A stretch of DNA of 10,930 nucleotides from an uncultured Lachnospiraceae bacterium (GCA_934351925.1 CAKRJT010000054.1:1-10930); one strand, 5' to 3'; positions 1-6,605 are shown, counted from the stretch's first letter. Made by a program: numbers and translations. The notes: generated from the letters alone by a model not told the origin.

Positions 1-810
1 AAATTGGATAACTATGTGGATAAGTGGATAAATGCTGTGGATAAGTTGTTGACAAGTGTTGACAACGGTAAGATATTCACGGAGGGTGTGAGGACGGTAA
101 TACTGGGTAAACCTAACGCCGGAAAGTCCAGTCTTCTTAACACACTGTTAGGCGAGGAAAGAGCCATAGTTACGGACATTGCGGGCACTACGAGGGATAC
201 CCTGGAGGAGCAGATAAACGTGCATGGAATTATACTAAAGCTTATCGATACGGCGGGTATAAGACAGACTGAGGATATTGTGGAAAAACTCGGTGTGGAT
301 AAGTCGAGGCGGTTTGCCAAGGATGCAGACCTCATAATATATGTGGTCGACAGCTCGACCGAGCTTGACGACAACGACATGGATATTATATCGATGATTA
401 ATGCCGGAGTGGCGGGTAAGGTTATAGTCCTTCTTAATAAATCGGACCTTGATACAAGAACCACCGAGAACGACATAAAGAGTTATATAGACTGTCCTGT
501 GATAAATATTTCCGCAAAGGAGCAGGAGGGAATAGATGAGCTTGAGAAGAAGCTTGAGGAGATGTTCTTAGGTGGAGAGCTATCATACAACGATGAGATA
601 ATGATTACGAGAGCGAGGCAGAAGGACGCGCTCAGATGTGCTAAGGAGAGCCTTGAGCTTGTTAAGGACGGGATTGCCATGGCTGTACCGGAGGATCTGC
701 TGACCATAGACCTTATGAACTGTTATGAGGAGCTTGGAAAGATTATAGGGGAGTCCGTCGAGGAGGACCTCGTAAACGAGATTTTCAGCAAGTTCTGTAT
801 GGGAAAGTGA
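1..810 (+). CDS. mnmE: tRNA modification GTPase MnmE (TrmE), 5'-truncated by the window edge
   Basis: This is the C-terminal 269 residues or so of MnmE; the family is usually about 450-460 residues, so the N-terminal folate-binding domain lies outside the window. The TTG at position 4 is an internal Leu codon, not a start. Counting from that codon, the G-domain motifs run in order: P-loop GKPNAGKSS (35-43), switch I TTRD after DIAG, DTAG (G3), NKSD (G4) and SAK (G5). The protein ends in FCMGK, matching the conserved C-terminal CxGK motif. MnmE works with MnmG to install the carboxymethylaminomethyl (or aminomethyl) group on wobble U34 of certain tRNAs, using GTP hydrolysis and a folate one-carbon unit. 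mnmG follows 52 bp downstream on the same strand, which suggests an operon. The first 65 bases also carry a DnaA-box-like array, listed separately. Confidence 0.97.
   Translation, partial: KLDNYVDKWINAVDKLLTSVDNGKIFTEGVRTVILGKPNAGKSSLLNTLLGEERAIVTDIAGTTRDTLEEQINVHGIILKLIDTAGIRQTEDIVEKLGVDKSRRFAKDADLIIYVVDSSTELDDNDMDIISMINAGVAGKVIVLLNKSDLDTRTTENDIKSYIDCPVINISAKEQEGIDELEKKLEEMFLGGELSYNDEIMITRARQKDALRCAKESLELVKDGIAMAVPEDLLTIDLMNCYEELGKIIGESVEEDLVNEIFSKFCMGK
3..65 (-). promoter_or_regulatory. Candidate DnaA-box array inside mnmE coding sequence
   Basis: Two exact DnaA boxes (TGTGGATAA on the plus strand, TTATCCACA on the minus strand) lie at 15-23 and 36-44. A one-mismatch box is at 23-31 (AGTGGATAA). 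Two-mismatch sequences are at 3-11 (ATTGGATAA), 47-55 and 57-65 (both TGTTGACAA). All face the same way, and several start points (15, 36, 47, 57) are 10, 11 or 21 bp apart, close to helical phase. The boxes encode repeated Val-Asp-Lys codons in a helix before the G domain, so coding constraint explains part of the pattern. The sequence match is observed; DnaA binding is inferred. Confidence 0.5.
294..302 (-). promoter_or_regulatory. Additional exact DnaA box in mnmE
   Basis: TGTGGATAA occurs a third time here, again encoding Val-Asp-Lys and in the same orientation as the boxes at 15-44. It lies about 250 bp from the main array. An isolated exact box can occur by chance, so the call rests on its proximity to the array. 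Confidence 0.35.
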
Positions 811-862
811 TATTTATTTTATATAGAAAAGAGAGGCTGCACACAGGCTGTGCTGTGGAAAA

Positions 863-2743
863 ATGGGAAATTATCTTGAAGAAAATTATGATGTGGTGAT
901 TGTCGGAGCAGGACATGCAGGCTGCGAGGCAGCGCTTGCATGTGCGAGATTAGGGCTTGAGACAATCATGTTTACGGTAAGCGTGGAGAGCATTGCGCTC
1001 ATGCCATGCAATCCGAATATCGGAGGAAGCTCGAAGGGGCATCTGGTAAGGGAGCTTGACGCGCTGGGCGGTGAGATGGGAAAGAATATCGATAAGACTT
1101 TTATCCAGTCAAAGATGCTCAACAGCTCAAAAGGCCCGGCTGTCCATTCACTGCGTGCACAGGCGGATAAGTCAGAGTACAGCAGACAGATGAGGAGAAC
1201 GCTCGAGAACACGGAGCACCTTACCATACGTCAGGCTGAGGTGGCAGACATTCTCACCGACGAGGATAAGAATATCACTGGGGTTAAGACTTTTTCAGGT
1301 GCCGTATACCATTGCAGGGTTGTGGTGCTCTGTACGGGAACGTACCTCAAGGCAAGGTGTATATACGGCGATGTGAGCAGCTATACAGGACCTAACGGGC
1401 TTCAGGCAGCCAATCATTTAACTGATGCTCTAAAGAGACTTGGAATAGAGATAAGACGTTTTAAGACAGGTACTCCGGCGCGCGTTGACAGGCGTTCAAT
1501 AGATTTCTCCAGGATGGAGGAGCAGTTTGGCGATAAGCGGATTGTTCCGTTCTCGTTTACAACCAATCCCGAGGATATCCAGAAGGAGCAGGTTTCGTGT
1601 TATCTTACATACACCAACGAGGAGACACATAGGATAATAAGGGATAATCTTGACCGTTCTCCGCTATATTCGGGAAAAATAGAGGGCACGGGTCCGCGAT
1701 ACTGCCCGTCGATAGAGGACAAGGTGGTAAGATTTGCGGACAAGGACAGGCATCAGGTTTTTGTCGAGCCGGAGGGCAGTTATACCAATGAGATGTACCT
1801 GGGAGGAATGTCGAGTTCGCTTCCGGAGGATGTACAATATGCGATGTACCGCACGGTTCCCGGGCTAGAGAACGTGAAGATTGTGAGAAATGCCTACGCG
1901 ATAGAATATGACTGCATTAATCCGGTCGAATTAAAGGCATCGCTTGAATTTAAGAATATCCACGGACTTTTCTCCGGTGGACAGATAAACGGAAGCTCGG
2001 GCTACGAGGAGGCGGCGGTTCAGGGACTTATCGCCGGAATTAACGCAGCAATGAAGCTTCTTGGCAGGGAGCCGCTCATTCTCGACCGCTCTGAGGCGTA
2101 TATAGGCGTTCTTATAGATGACCTCGTGACGAAGGAGAGCTCTGAGCCGTACAGAATGATGACCTCGAGAGCCGAGTACAGACTTCTTTTAAGACAGGAC
2201 AATGCTGACCTCAGATTATCTGCAAAGGGGCATGAGATAGGGCTTATCTCAGATGAGAGGTATGCGAAGGTAGAGGAGAAGAGGAGGGCAATAGATGCGG
2301 AGATAAAGCGCCTCGGCTCGGTTATGATAGGTGGGACGAGTGAGGTGACGGATTTTCTTGCAAGGCATAACAGTACGGCGCTTAACAACGGGGTGTCGCT
2401 TGCCGACCTTATAAAGCGCCCTGAGCTCGACTATGAGGCGATAGCGGAGCTTGATAGGGAAAGAAAGCCGCTGCCTTGGGACGTTATTGAGCAGGTGAAC
2501 ATTAACATAAAATATCAGGGCTACATCGAGAGAGAGTTGAGGCAGGTGGAGCACTTTAAGAAGCTTGAGAAGAAGCTCATACCTGAGGATATCGACTATG
2601 ATGAGGTCGGAAGCCTGCGCCTTGAGGCGAGACAGAAGCTAAAGAGCTTCAAGCCGCGCTCCATAGGACAGGCATCGAGAATATCAGGTGTTTCACCGGC
2701 GGACATAACGGTACTTCTGGTGTACCTTGAGAGCAGGAGATAA
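863..2743 (+). CDS. mnmG: tRNA uridine-5-carboxymethylaminomethyl(34) synthesis enzyme MnmG (GidA)
   Basis: This 626-residue protein has the usual MnmG length. It opens with the FAD-binding Rossmann motif GAGHAGCEAA (residues 15-24), followed by the family signature PCNPNIGG with Cys49. GPRYCPSIEDK contains Cys281. These two cysteines correspond to the conserved redox pair (Cys47 and Cys277 in E. coli). The C-terminal helical region with GYIERELRQVEHFKKLE is the part known to contact MnmE. The enzyme uses FAD and NADH, with MnmE, to modify wobble U34 of tRNA in the cytoplasm. The ATG at 863 is the only in-frame start in the leader that keeps the N-terminus intact, but its ribosome binding site is weak: a GGA only 3 bases before the ATG and a GAGAGG about 26 bases away. 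Translation may therefore partly depend on mnmE upstream. rsmG follows after 22 bp. Confidence 0.98.
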   Translation: MGNYLEENYDVVIVGAGHAGCEAALACARLGLETIMFTVSVESIALMPCNPNIGGSSKGHLVRELDALGGEMGKNIDKTFIQSKMLNSSKGPAVHSLRAQADKSEYSRQMRRTLENTEHLTIRQAEVADILTDEDKNITGVKTFSGAVYHCRVVVLCTGTYLKARCIYGDVSSYTGPNGLQAANHLTDALKRLGIEIRRFKTGTPARVDRRSIDFSRMEEQFGDKRIVPFSFTTNPEDIQKEQVSCYLTYTNEETHRIIRDNLDRSPLYSGKIEGTGPRYCPSIEDKVVRFADKDRHQVFVEPEGSYTNEMYLGGMSSSLPEDVQYAMYRTVPGLENVKIVRNAYAIEYDCINPVELKASLEFKNIHGLFSGGQINGSSGYEEAAVQGLIAGINAAMKLLGREPLILDRSEAYIGVLIDDLVTKESSEPYRMMTSRAEYRLLLRQDNADLRLSAKGHEIGLISDERYAKVEEKRRAIDAEIKRLGSVMIGGTSEVTDFLARHNSTALNNGVSLADLIKRPELDYEAIAELDRERKPLPWDVIEQVNINIKYQGYIERELRQVEHFKKLEKKLIPEDIDYDEVGSLRLEARQKLKSFKPRSIGQASRISGVSPADITVLLVYLESRR

Positions 2744-2765
2744 AAAAAGTAAGGAGAATTATCTT

Positions 2766-3476
2766 ATGGCAGATTTTTTGAGAGAAAGTCTGGAAAAGCT
2801 TGGGCTTGAGCCGAGCGATGAACAGTGTGGGCAGCTTAACAGCTTTCACAAAATATTGTGTGAGTGGAATGAATTTATGAATCTCACGGGTATCACGGAG
2901 TACAACGAGGTTGTTATTAAACATTTTGTGGACAGTCTTGCTGTGAATTGTGTATATTCCTTCAAAAAAACGGACCGCGTTGTGGATATCGGAACGGGTG
3001 CAGGATTCCCGGGAATACCACTCAAGATTATGTATCCTGAGACAAGCTTTACCCTTCTTGACTCATTGAACAAGAGAATTAAGTTTCTTGATGAGGTAAT
3101 TAAGATTAATGGGCTTGAAAAAATTGAGACTCTTCACGCAAGGGCGGAGGATTTTGCAAGGAATAAGGCGTATCGTGAGAAGTTCGATGTGTGTGTTTCA
3201 AGAGCTGTGGCAAATTTGTCAACACTAAGCGAATACTGCCTGCCTTATGTAAAGGTCGGAGGTGTGTTCATCTCCTACAAGGCGGGACAGCTTGATGATG
3301 AGCTTGAAGCTTCCGAGAGGGCAGTGAAGCTCTTAGGAGGACAGATAGAGCAGGTGCATAAGCTCACACTCCCTGATACGGATATAGACAGAACCTTTGT
3401 TGTGATAAAAAAGACGGCAGCCACCTCAGGAAAATATCCGAGAAAGGCAGGCATGCCGTCAAAGGAACCGCTTTAG
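2766..3476 (+). CDS. rsmG: 16S rRNA (guanine(527)-N7)-methyltransferase RsmG (GidB)
   Basis: This is a 236-residue Rossmann-fold methyltransferase, close to the family's usual length. The SAM-binding motif VDIGTGAGFPGIP starts near residue 73, a second conserved segment VSRAVANL is at about 144-151, and the C-terminus has the typical basic, proline-containing tail RKAGMPSKEPL. RsmG methylates N7 of G527 in 16S rRNA, in the 530 loop of the small ribosomal subunit; in other bacteria its loss gives low-level streptomycin resistance. The ATG at 2766 is preferred because AAGGAG lies at 2751-2756, nine bases upstream. An in-frame ATG at 2727 would overlap mnmG and lacks such a site. The gene follows mnmG by 22 bp and is probably co-transcribed. 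It ends only 7 bp from the stop codon of the convergent hydrolase gene, and no terminator hairpin fits in that gap. Confidence 0.97.
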   Translation: MADFLRESLEKLGLEPSDEQCGQLNSFHKILCEWNEFMNLTGITEYNEVVIKHFVDSLAVNCVYSFKKTDRVVDIGTGAGFPGIPLKIMYPETSFTLLDSLNKRIKFLDEVIKINGLEKIETLHARAEDFARNKAYREKFDVCVSRAVANLSTLSEYCLPYVKVGGVFISYKAGQLDDELEASERAVKLLGGQIEQVHKLTLPDTDIDRTFVVIKKTAATSGKYPRKAGMPSKEPL

Positions 3477-3483
3477 GGCTGAA

Positions 3484-4458
3484 TTATTCAAAAAAACGAT
3501 TGAGTGCCAATACAAGCTTGTCAGGACACTCAAGCTGTGGGGCGCTGATGCCTTCGAGAGTGATGGAGGAGATATTCTCCTTGTCGAGGTCGAAGGCTGA
3601 GAGCGCTTTTTTAGAGTGTCTGTCTGCTGTACCTGTCACGACAAGCACAGGAATTTGGAGCTTTTCAAGCATATGCTTCGTGTCCGTGTTCAAAAGATTG
3701 CCGTGTATGCTGCCGAGCAGGAAACGTCCGCAGTGCCCGCCGGTGTGTGCTGCCTCGTACATAGAATCGGCGAGTTTATTCCTGGCGGTGTCATCGAGCC
3801 CTTCTATATGTGAGAGTCTGTCCAGAATAGCGTTTCTGCTGTAACGGAGATTATACATAAATGAACCAATGACAGGAGTGTTATAAACTGCACGGAGTGC
3901 CTTTGCACACTCAGGTCTTGTGGATGGATTGCAGTAAGTGCTTTCCATCGTCTGAGGGTTTATAAAGGCGATCCCGGAATAGAGCTTAGGGTTTGCAAGG
4001 GCGCCGCATATTAGTATTGAGGCAGATGTGGAGATAGCAGCAGCATAAATTCCGGATATGTTGTCATGGTGGCGGCATATCCTGTTTTTAATGAAATCGT
4101 TCACTGCGAGAGCGTACATATATATTGAATAATCAATTACACTCTTGTCTGAAAAACCACAGCCCGGAAGGTCTATTACATAGACAGAATGTGTTTCAGA
4201 GAGTGATGTGGCTGCAGAAAGCCATTCTGCCATGTTAGCTGACGGTTCAAGTGAGTGTAACAGTAAAACAGGACTTCCGCTGCCATAATGCTTATAATAT
4301 ATGTCACCGAACCGGCCGCTGTAAATACGGCAGTCTTCACGTTGATTTACATTCCCGGAAGTGGCCTTTTTATATTCGCAGGTATTGTAAACAGCCATGC
4401 ATCCAAGTGCAAGTCCCGCAGCCTTGAGCAGAGGATGTTTATTTTTTTTGTGACTCAT
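3484..4458 (-). CDS. Alpha/beta-hydrolase-fold protein with a degenerate catalytic site
   Basis: This 324-residue protein reads as an alpha/beta-hydrolase. PVLLLHSLEPSANMAEW (from residue 63) aligns with the HG oxyanion region, VYVIDLPGCGFSDK (from 92) with the strand and turn after it, VLVVTGTADRHS (271-282) with the acidic-residue loop, and ISAPQLECPDKL (304-315) with the usual GHxxxxExPxxx tail. Key residues deviate. The nucleophile elbow GxSxG is replaced by A-I-S143-T-S, and the tail His position appears to be Ser305. Asp279 is kept. It may be a non-catalytic or altered hydrolase; the substrate cannot be told. Residues 10-25 form a short hydrophobic stretch after a basic N-terminus, possibly a weak membrane anchor. 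AAGGAGG (plus-strand 4464-4470) lies 5 bases before the ATG, and a good promoter sits about 90 bp upstream. The gene is convergent with rsmG and divergent from the response regulator. Confidence 0.85.
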   Translation of the reverse strand: MSHKKNKHPLLKAAGLALGCMAVYNTCEYKKATSGNVNQREDCRIYSGRFGDIYYKHYGSGSPVLLLHSLEPSANMAEWLSAATSLSETHSVYVIDLPGCGFSDKSVIDYSIYMYALAVNDFIKNRICRHHDNISGIYAAAISTSASILICGALANPKLYSGIAFINPQTMESTYCNPSTRPECAKALRAVYNTPVIGSFMYNLRYSRNAILDRLSHIEGLDDTARNKLADSMYEAAHTGGHCGRFLLGSIHGNLLNTDTKHMLEKLQIPVLVVTGTADRHSKKALSAFDLDKENISSITLEGISAPQLECPDKLVLALNRFFE

Positions 4459-4546
4459 GGTAACCTCCTTATTGATTATAATGATATGTGGGTCAAAAAT
4501 CGGGCAGGTAAAAAATTTGAACTTGAAAATCCGATATCATGTGAAT

Positions 4547-4575
4547 AGTATAATCTATTATATTTTAACTGACAA
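4547..4575 (-). promoter_or_regulatory. Sigma-A-type promoter for the hydrolase gene
   Basis: Read on the minus strand, TTGTCA (plus 4570-4575) and TATACT (plus 4547-4552) are separated by exactly 17 bp. Each hexamer matches the consensus at 5 of 6 positions. Transcription would start about 80 bases before the ATG. Confidence 0.65.
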
Positions 4576-4597
4576 GCATGTTTTTTTGATTATAAGC

Positions 4598-4626
4598 TTT
4601 TCAAAATGGTGGTTTTAGTATATAAT
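4598..4626 (+). promoter_or_regulatory. Candidate promoter for the response regulator gene
   Basis: TTTTCA and a perfect TATAAT are separated by 17 bp. The -35 matches consensus at only 4 of 6 positions, and the region is so AT-rich that chance matches are likely. It would leave a leader of about 220 bases. An alternative closer to the gene is TTTACA (4748-4753) with CATAAC (4772-4777), 18 bp apart. Confidence 0.3.
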
Positions 4627-4811
4627 TATTTATTATAGGACAAATTTACTAAATATATTTATAATTTGTATTTATTTTGAAATAATACAGATTTCATTAA
4701 AATGTATGTTGCTTTTTTGCAGACGTGTTTATGTAAATAGTTATGTTTTTACAAATGACCTAACATAGCTTCATAACATGGGATTTTCAGACTGTGTTTT
4801 GAGGTGGATTG

Positions 4812-4829
4812 CAGGTGTTTGTGCACCTG
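4812..4829 (+). promoter_or_regulatory. Leader hairpin before the response regulator ribosome binding site
   Basis: CAGGTG and CACCTG form a perfect 6-bp stem with a 6-base loop, ending six bases before the AAGGAGG at 4836-4842. It leaves the binding site unpaired and has no T tract directly after it, so it is not a clear terminator. A role in mRNA stability or protein binding is only inference. Confidence 0.3.
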
Positions 4830-4851
4830 TATTTTAAGGAGGAAAATGTAG

Positions 4852-5499
4852 ATGCCGATTAATGTTTTAATTGCGGATGATCATGCTATTGTAAGAGAGG
4901 GTGTTAAGTGTATTCTTGACAATACCAGCGATATTGATGTTATTGCTGAGGCATCCGACGGCTATGAATGTTTGAACGTCATCAACAAGATGAACCCTAA
5001 TGTTGTTATTCTTGATATTAAGATGCCCAACCTTGACGGATTAAAGGTTCTAGAGATAATGAGAGATCAGAAGGTGAATTCAAAAGTACTTTTCCTGACA
5101 GCTAATGATAATCCGGAGTATCTTATGAAAGCGGTTGATATGGGATGCGATGGATATATACTTAAGAAATCGGATTCAGTTACTCTGCGTAAAGCTATTC
5201 ATTCAGTGTACAATGGAGAGATGTTTATTGAGCCGGAACTTATGCCGATTCTTAACGAGACGGTTTCAATCAGGAATACAGCAATGGACAAGTTGAATGA
5301 TTTGACCAGAAGAGAGATTGATGTTTTGAAACTGTTGGCGGAAGGACTCTTTAATAAGGAAATAGCAAGCCGCTTGAATATTAGCGAGAGAACAGTTAAG
5401 AACCATGTATCAAATATTTTTAAAAAGATTTCAGTGTCGGATAGAACTCAGGCAGCAGTATTTGCTATCAAGAATAATCTTATAAAGATTTCTTATTAA
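4852..5499 (+). CDS. NarL/FixJ-family response regulator (orphan)
   Basis: This is a 215-residue two-domain regulator. The receiver domain (about 3-120) has the acidic pair Asp9-Asp10, the phospho-acceptor Asp55 in VVILDIKMP, Thr83 in FLTAND and Lys105 in GYILKK. The C-terminal LuxR-type helix-turn-helix spans about 149-205, with LTRREIDVLKLLAEGLFNKE and SERTVKNHVSNIFKKI. A complete receiver site predicts phosphorylation-controlled DNA binding, but no histidine kinase gene lies within the window. AAGGAGG at 4836-4842 gives 9 bases to this ATG. An in-frame ATG at 4846 is followed at once by TAG, making a start-stop pair that cannot encode the protein. The gene is transcribed away from the hydrolase gene and lies directly before the parS sites and parA. 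Autoregulation and control of the divergent hydrolase are plausible but inferred; the target genes are unknown. Confidence 0.95.
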   Translation: MPINVLIADDHAIVREGVKCILDNTSDIDVIAEASDGYECLNVINKMNPNVVILDIKMPNLDGLKVLEIMRDQKVNSKVLFLTANDNPEYLMKAVDMGCDGYILKKSDSVTLRKAIHSVYNGEMFIEPELMPILNETVSIRNTAMDKLNDLTRREIDVLKLLAEGLFNKEIASRLNISERTVKNHVSNIFKKISVSDRTQAAVFAIKNNLIKISY

Positions 5500-5551
5500 T
5501 TTAGTGACATATATTGGTGCTGGTGTCAAAAGATATTATATTAAATGTATT

Positions 5552-5588
5552 GAGCAATGTTTCACGTGAAACATTGCTCTTTTGTTTT
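5552..5588 (+). terminator. Extended parS palindrome (parS1) that also forms an intrinsic terminator
   Basis: The consensus parS sequence TGTTTCACGTGAAACA sits at 5558-5573. Six extra complementary bases on each side (GAGCAA and TTGCTC) extend it to a perfect 28-bp palindrome, 5552-5579. As RNA it would fold into a 12-bp stem with an ACGU loop, followed by TTTTGTTTT at 5580-5588. This is a good Rho-independent terminator for the response regulator gene ending at 5499. ParB (Spo0J) binds parS; the dual use is inferred from structure. Confidence 0.85.
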
Positions 5589-5637
5589 ACAAAAAGCCAA
5601 CCATAAGTTAATAGTTACAAAAATATTAAATTTAAAA

Positions 5638-5653
5638 TGTTTCACGTGAAACA
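5638..5653. promoter_or_regulatory. parS centromere site (parS2)
   Basis: This is a second perfect 16-bp parS (TGTTTCACGTGAAACA), exactly 80 bp from the first. It ends one base before the predicted -35 element of parA, so ParB bound or spreading here could repress its own operon. Unlike parS1 it has no extended arms and no T tract. Confidence 0.95.
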
Positions 5654-5654
5654 G

Positions 5655-5683
5655 TGGAAATTGTAAATTAAAACTGTTATAAT
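5655..5683 (+). promoter_or_regulatory. Extended -10 promoter for parAB
   Basis: A perfect TATAAT at 5678-5683 is preceded by TG one base upstream (TGTTATAAT), an extended -10 element. TGGAAA at 5655-5660 is a 4-of-6 match for the -35 at a 17-bp spacer. The predicted start near 5690 leaves a leader of about 55 bases. Confidence 0.65.
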
Positions 5684-5744
5684 GGATGTCGTGAGCCTGA
5701 CAGATGCTCATAAAACAAATGTATTATAAAGGTAGGAAATGTGA

Positions 5745-6521
5745 ATGGGAAGAATTATTGCTGTAGCTAATCAGAAGGGCGGCGTAGGTAAGACTACGAC
5801 AACCATCAACTTATCTTCCTGTCTGGCAGAGCTTGGACAAAAAGTGCTTGTTGTTGACACAGACCCACAGGGGAACACAACAAGTGGTCTCGGTATAGAC
5901 AAAGAGGCAGCAGAGCTGACCGTTTACCAGTTGATGATTGGTGATTGTGATATAAAAGAATGTATTGTACATACCGAGTTTGAGAGGCTTGATGTGATTC
6001 CCTCAAATGTGAATCTCGCCGGAGCAGAGATAGATCTGATTGGCATAGAGGAAAGAGAATATATATTAAAGAAAGCGCTGGTAAAAGTCAGAGATGAGTA
6101 TGATTTTATTATTTTGGATTGTCCGCCATCGTTAAGTATGCTGACGGTTAATTCAATGGTTGCAGCCGATACAGTGCTTGTACCTATTCAATGTGAATAT
6201 TATGCTCTTGAGGGACTTTCACAGCTTATGCATACTATAAGTCTTGTACAGAAACGACTTAACCCACAGCTTGAGATGGAGGGGGTCGTATTTACGATGT
6301 ATGACGCAAGAACTAATTTGTCACTTCAGGTTGTGGAAAATGTAAAGGAAAATCTCAAACAGACAGTTTACAAGACTATTATTCCTAGAAATGTAAGACT
6401 TGCCGAGGCACCGAGCCATGGACTTCCTATTAATTACTATGATTCGAAGTCCGCAGGAGCTGAAAGCTACAGACTTCTCGCGCAGGAAGTTATACACCGC
6501 GGGGAAGAGGACTGGGAATAG
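5745..6521 (+). CDS. parA: Chromosome partitioning ATPase ParA (Soj)
   Basis: This is a 258-residue Soj-type ParA of typical chromosomal length, without the N-terminal DNA-binding domain of many plasmid ParA proteins. The deviant Walker A motif KGGVGKTT is at residues 11-18, with the signature lysine at 11. VVDTDPQGNTT follows near 35-46, and the Walker B-like FIILDCPPSL lies around 119-128. ParA binds non-specific DNA as an ATP dimer; ParB stimulates its ATPase, and the cycle helps separate newly copied origins. In Bacillus, Soj also acts on DnaA, the initiator. The ATG at 5745 has AGGA at 5734-5737, seven bases upstream. The gene sits behind two parS sites and an extended -10 promoter, with parB 84 bp downstream. 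Its position close to mnmEG and rsmG supports the chromosomal, origin-proximal form over a plasmid copy. Confidence 0.98.
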   Translation: MGRIIAVANQKGGVGKTTTTINLSSCLAELGQKVLVVDTDPQGNTTSGLGIDKEAAELTVYQLMIGDCDIKECIVHTEFERLDVIPSNVNLAGAEIDLIGIEEREYILKKALVKVRDEYDFIILDCPPSLSMLTVNSMVAADTVLVPIQCEYYALEGLSQLMHTISLVQKRLNPQLEMEGVVFTMYDARTNLSLQVVENVKENLKQTVYKTIIPRNVRLAEAPSHGLPINYYDSKSAGAESYRLLAQEVIHRGEEDWE

Positions 6522-6605
6522 TGTAAAAAATACATCTTATTAATATTGTGGTGCAGGCATTACAAAGAAGCTTTTGGATAAAGGGTCTGCAGAATGGAGA
6601 TTAAT

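Larger units (their letters stand above)
4459..4851. other. AT-rich divergent intergenic region between hydrolase and response regulator
   Basis: This 393-bp stretch holds no credible gene. It carries the promoter of the minus-strand hydrolase, a weaker candidate promoter for the response regulator, TATAAT/ATTATA dyads over both -10 elements (4549-4562 and 4621-4637), and repeated TATGTT or AACATR hexamers at 4705, 4742, 4762 and 4775. A small hairpin lies just before the regulator's ribosome binding site. It is clearly more AT-rich than the flanking mnmG and rsmG genes. Confidence 0.7.

Noticed and set aside
839..853. Small inverted repeat GCACA/TGTGC before mnmG
   Set aside because: Only a 5-bp stem with no T tract and no link to a known element.
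2727..2765. Upstream in-frame start giving a longer RsmG
   Set aside because: It overlaps the mnmG end, lacks a ribosome binding site, and the extra residues do not fit the family; the ATG at 2766 has AAGGAG nine bases upstream.
3477..3483. Bidirectional terminator between rsmG and the hydrolase gene
   Set aside because: The gap is 7 bp and no stem with a T tract is seen across either gene end.
4397..4402. Lipoprotein lipobox around Cys20 (LALGC) of the hydrolase-fold protein
   Set aside because: The residues before the Cys do not fit the lipobox pattern (Ala at -3 and Leu at -2), and the hydrophobic stretch is short.
5692..5710. Leader hairpin TGAGC/GCTCA before parA
   Set aside because: A 5-bp stem with a 9-base loop is easily found by chance, and it does not overlap the ribosome binding site.
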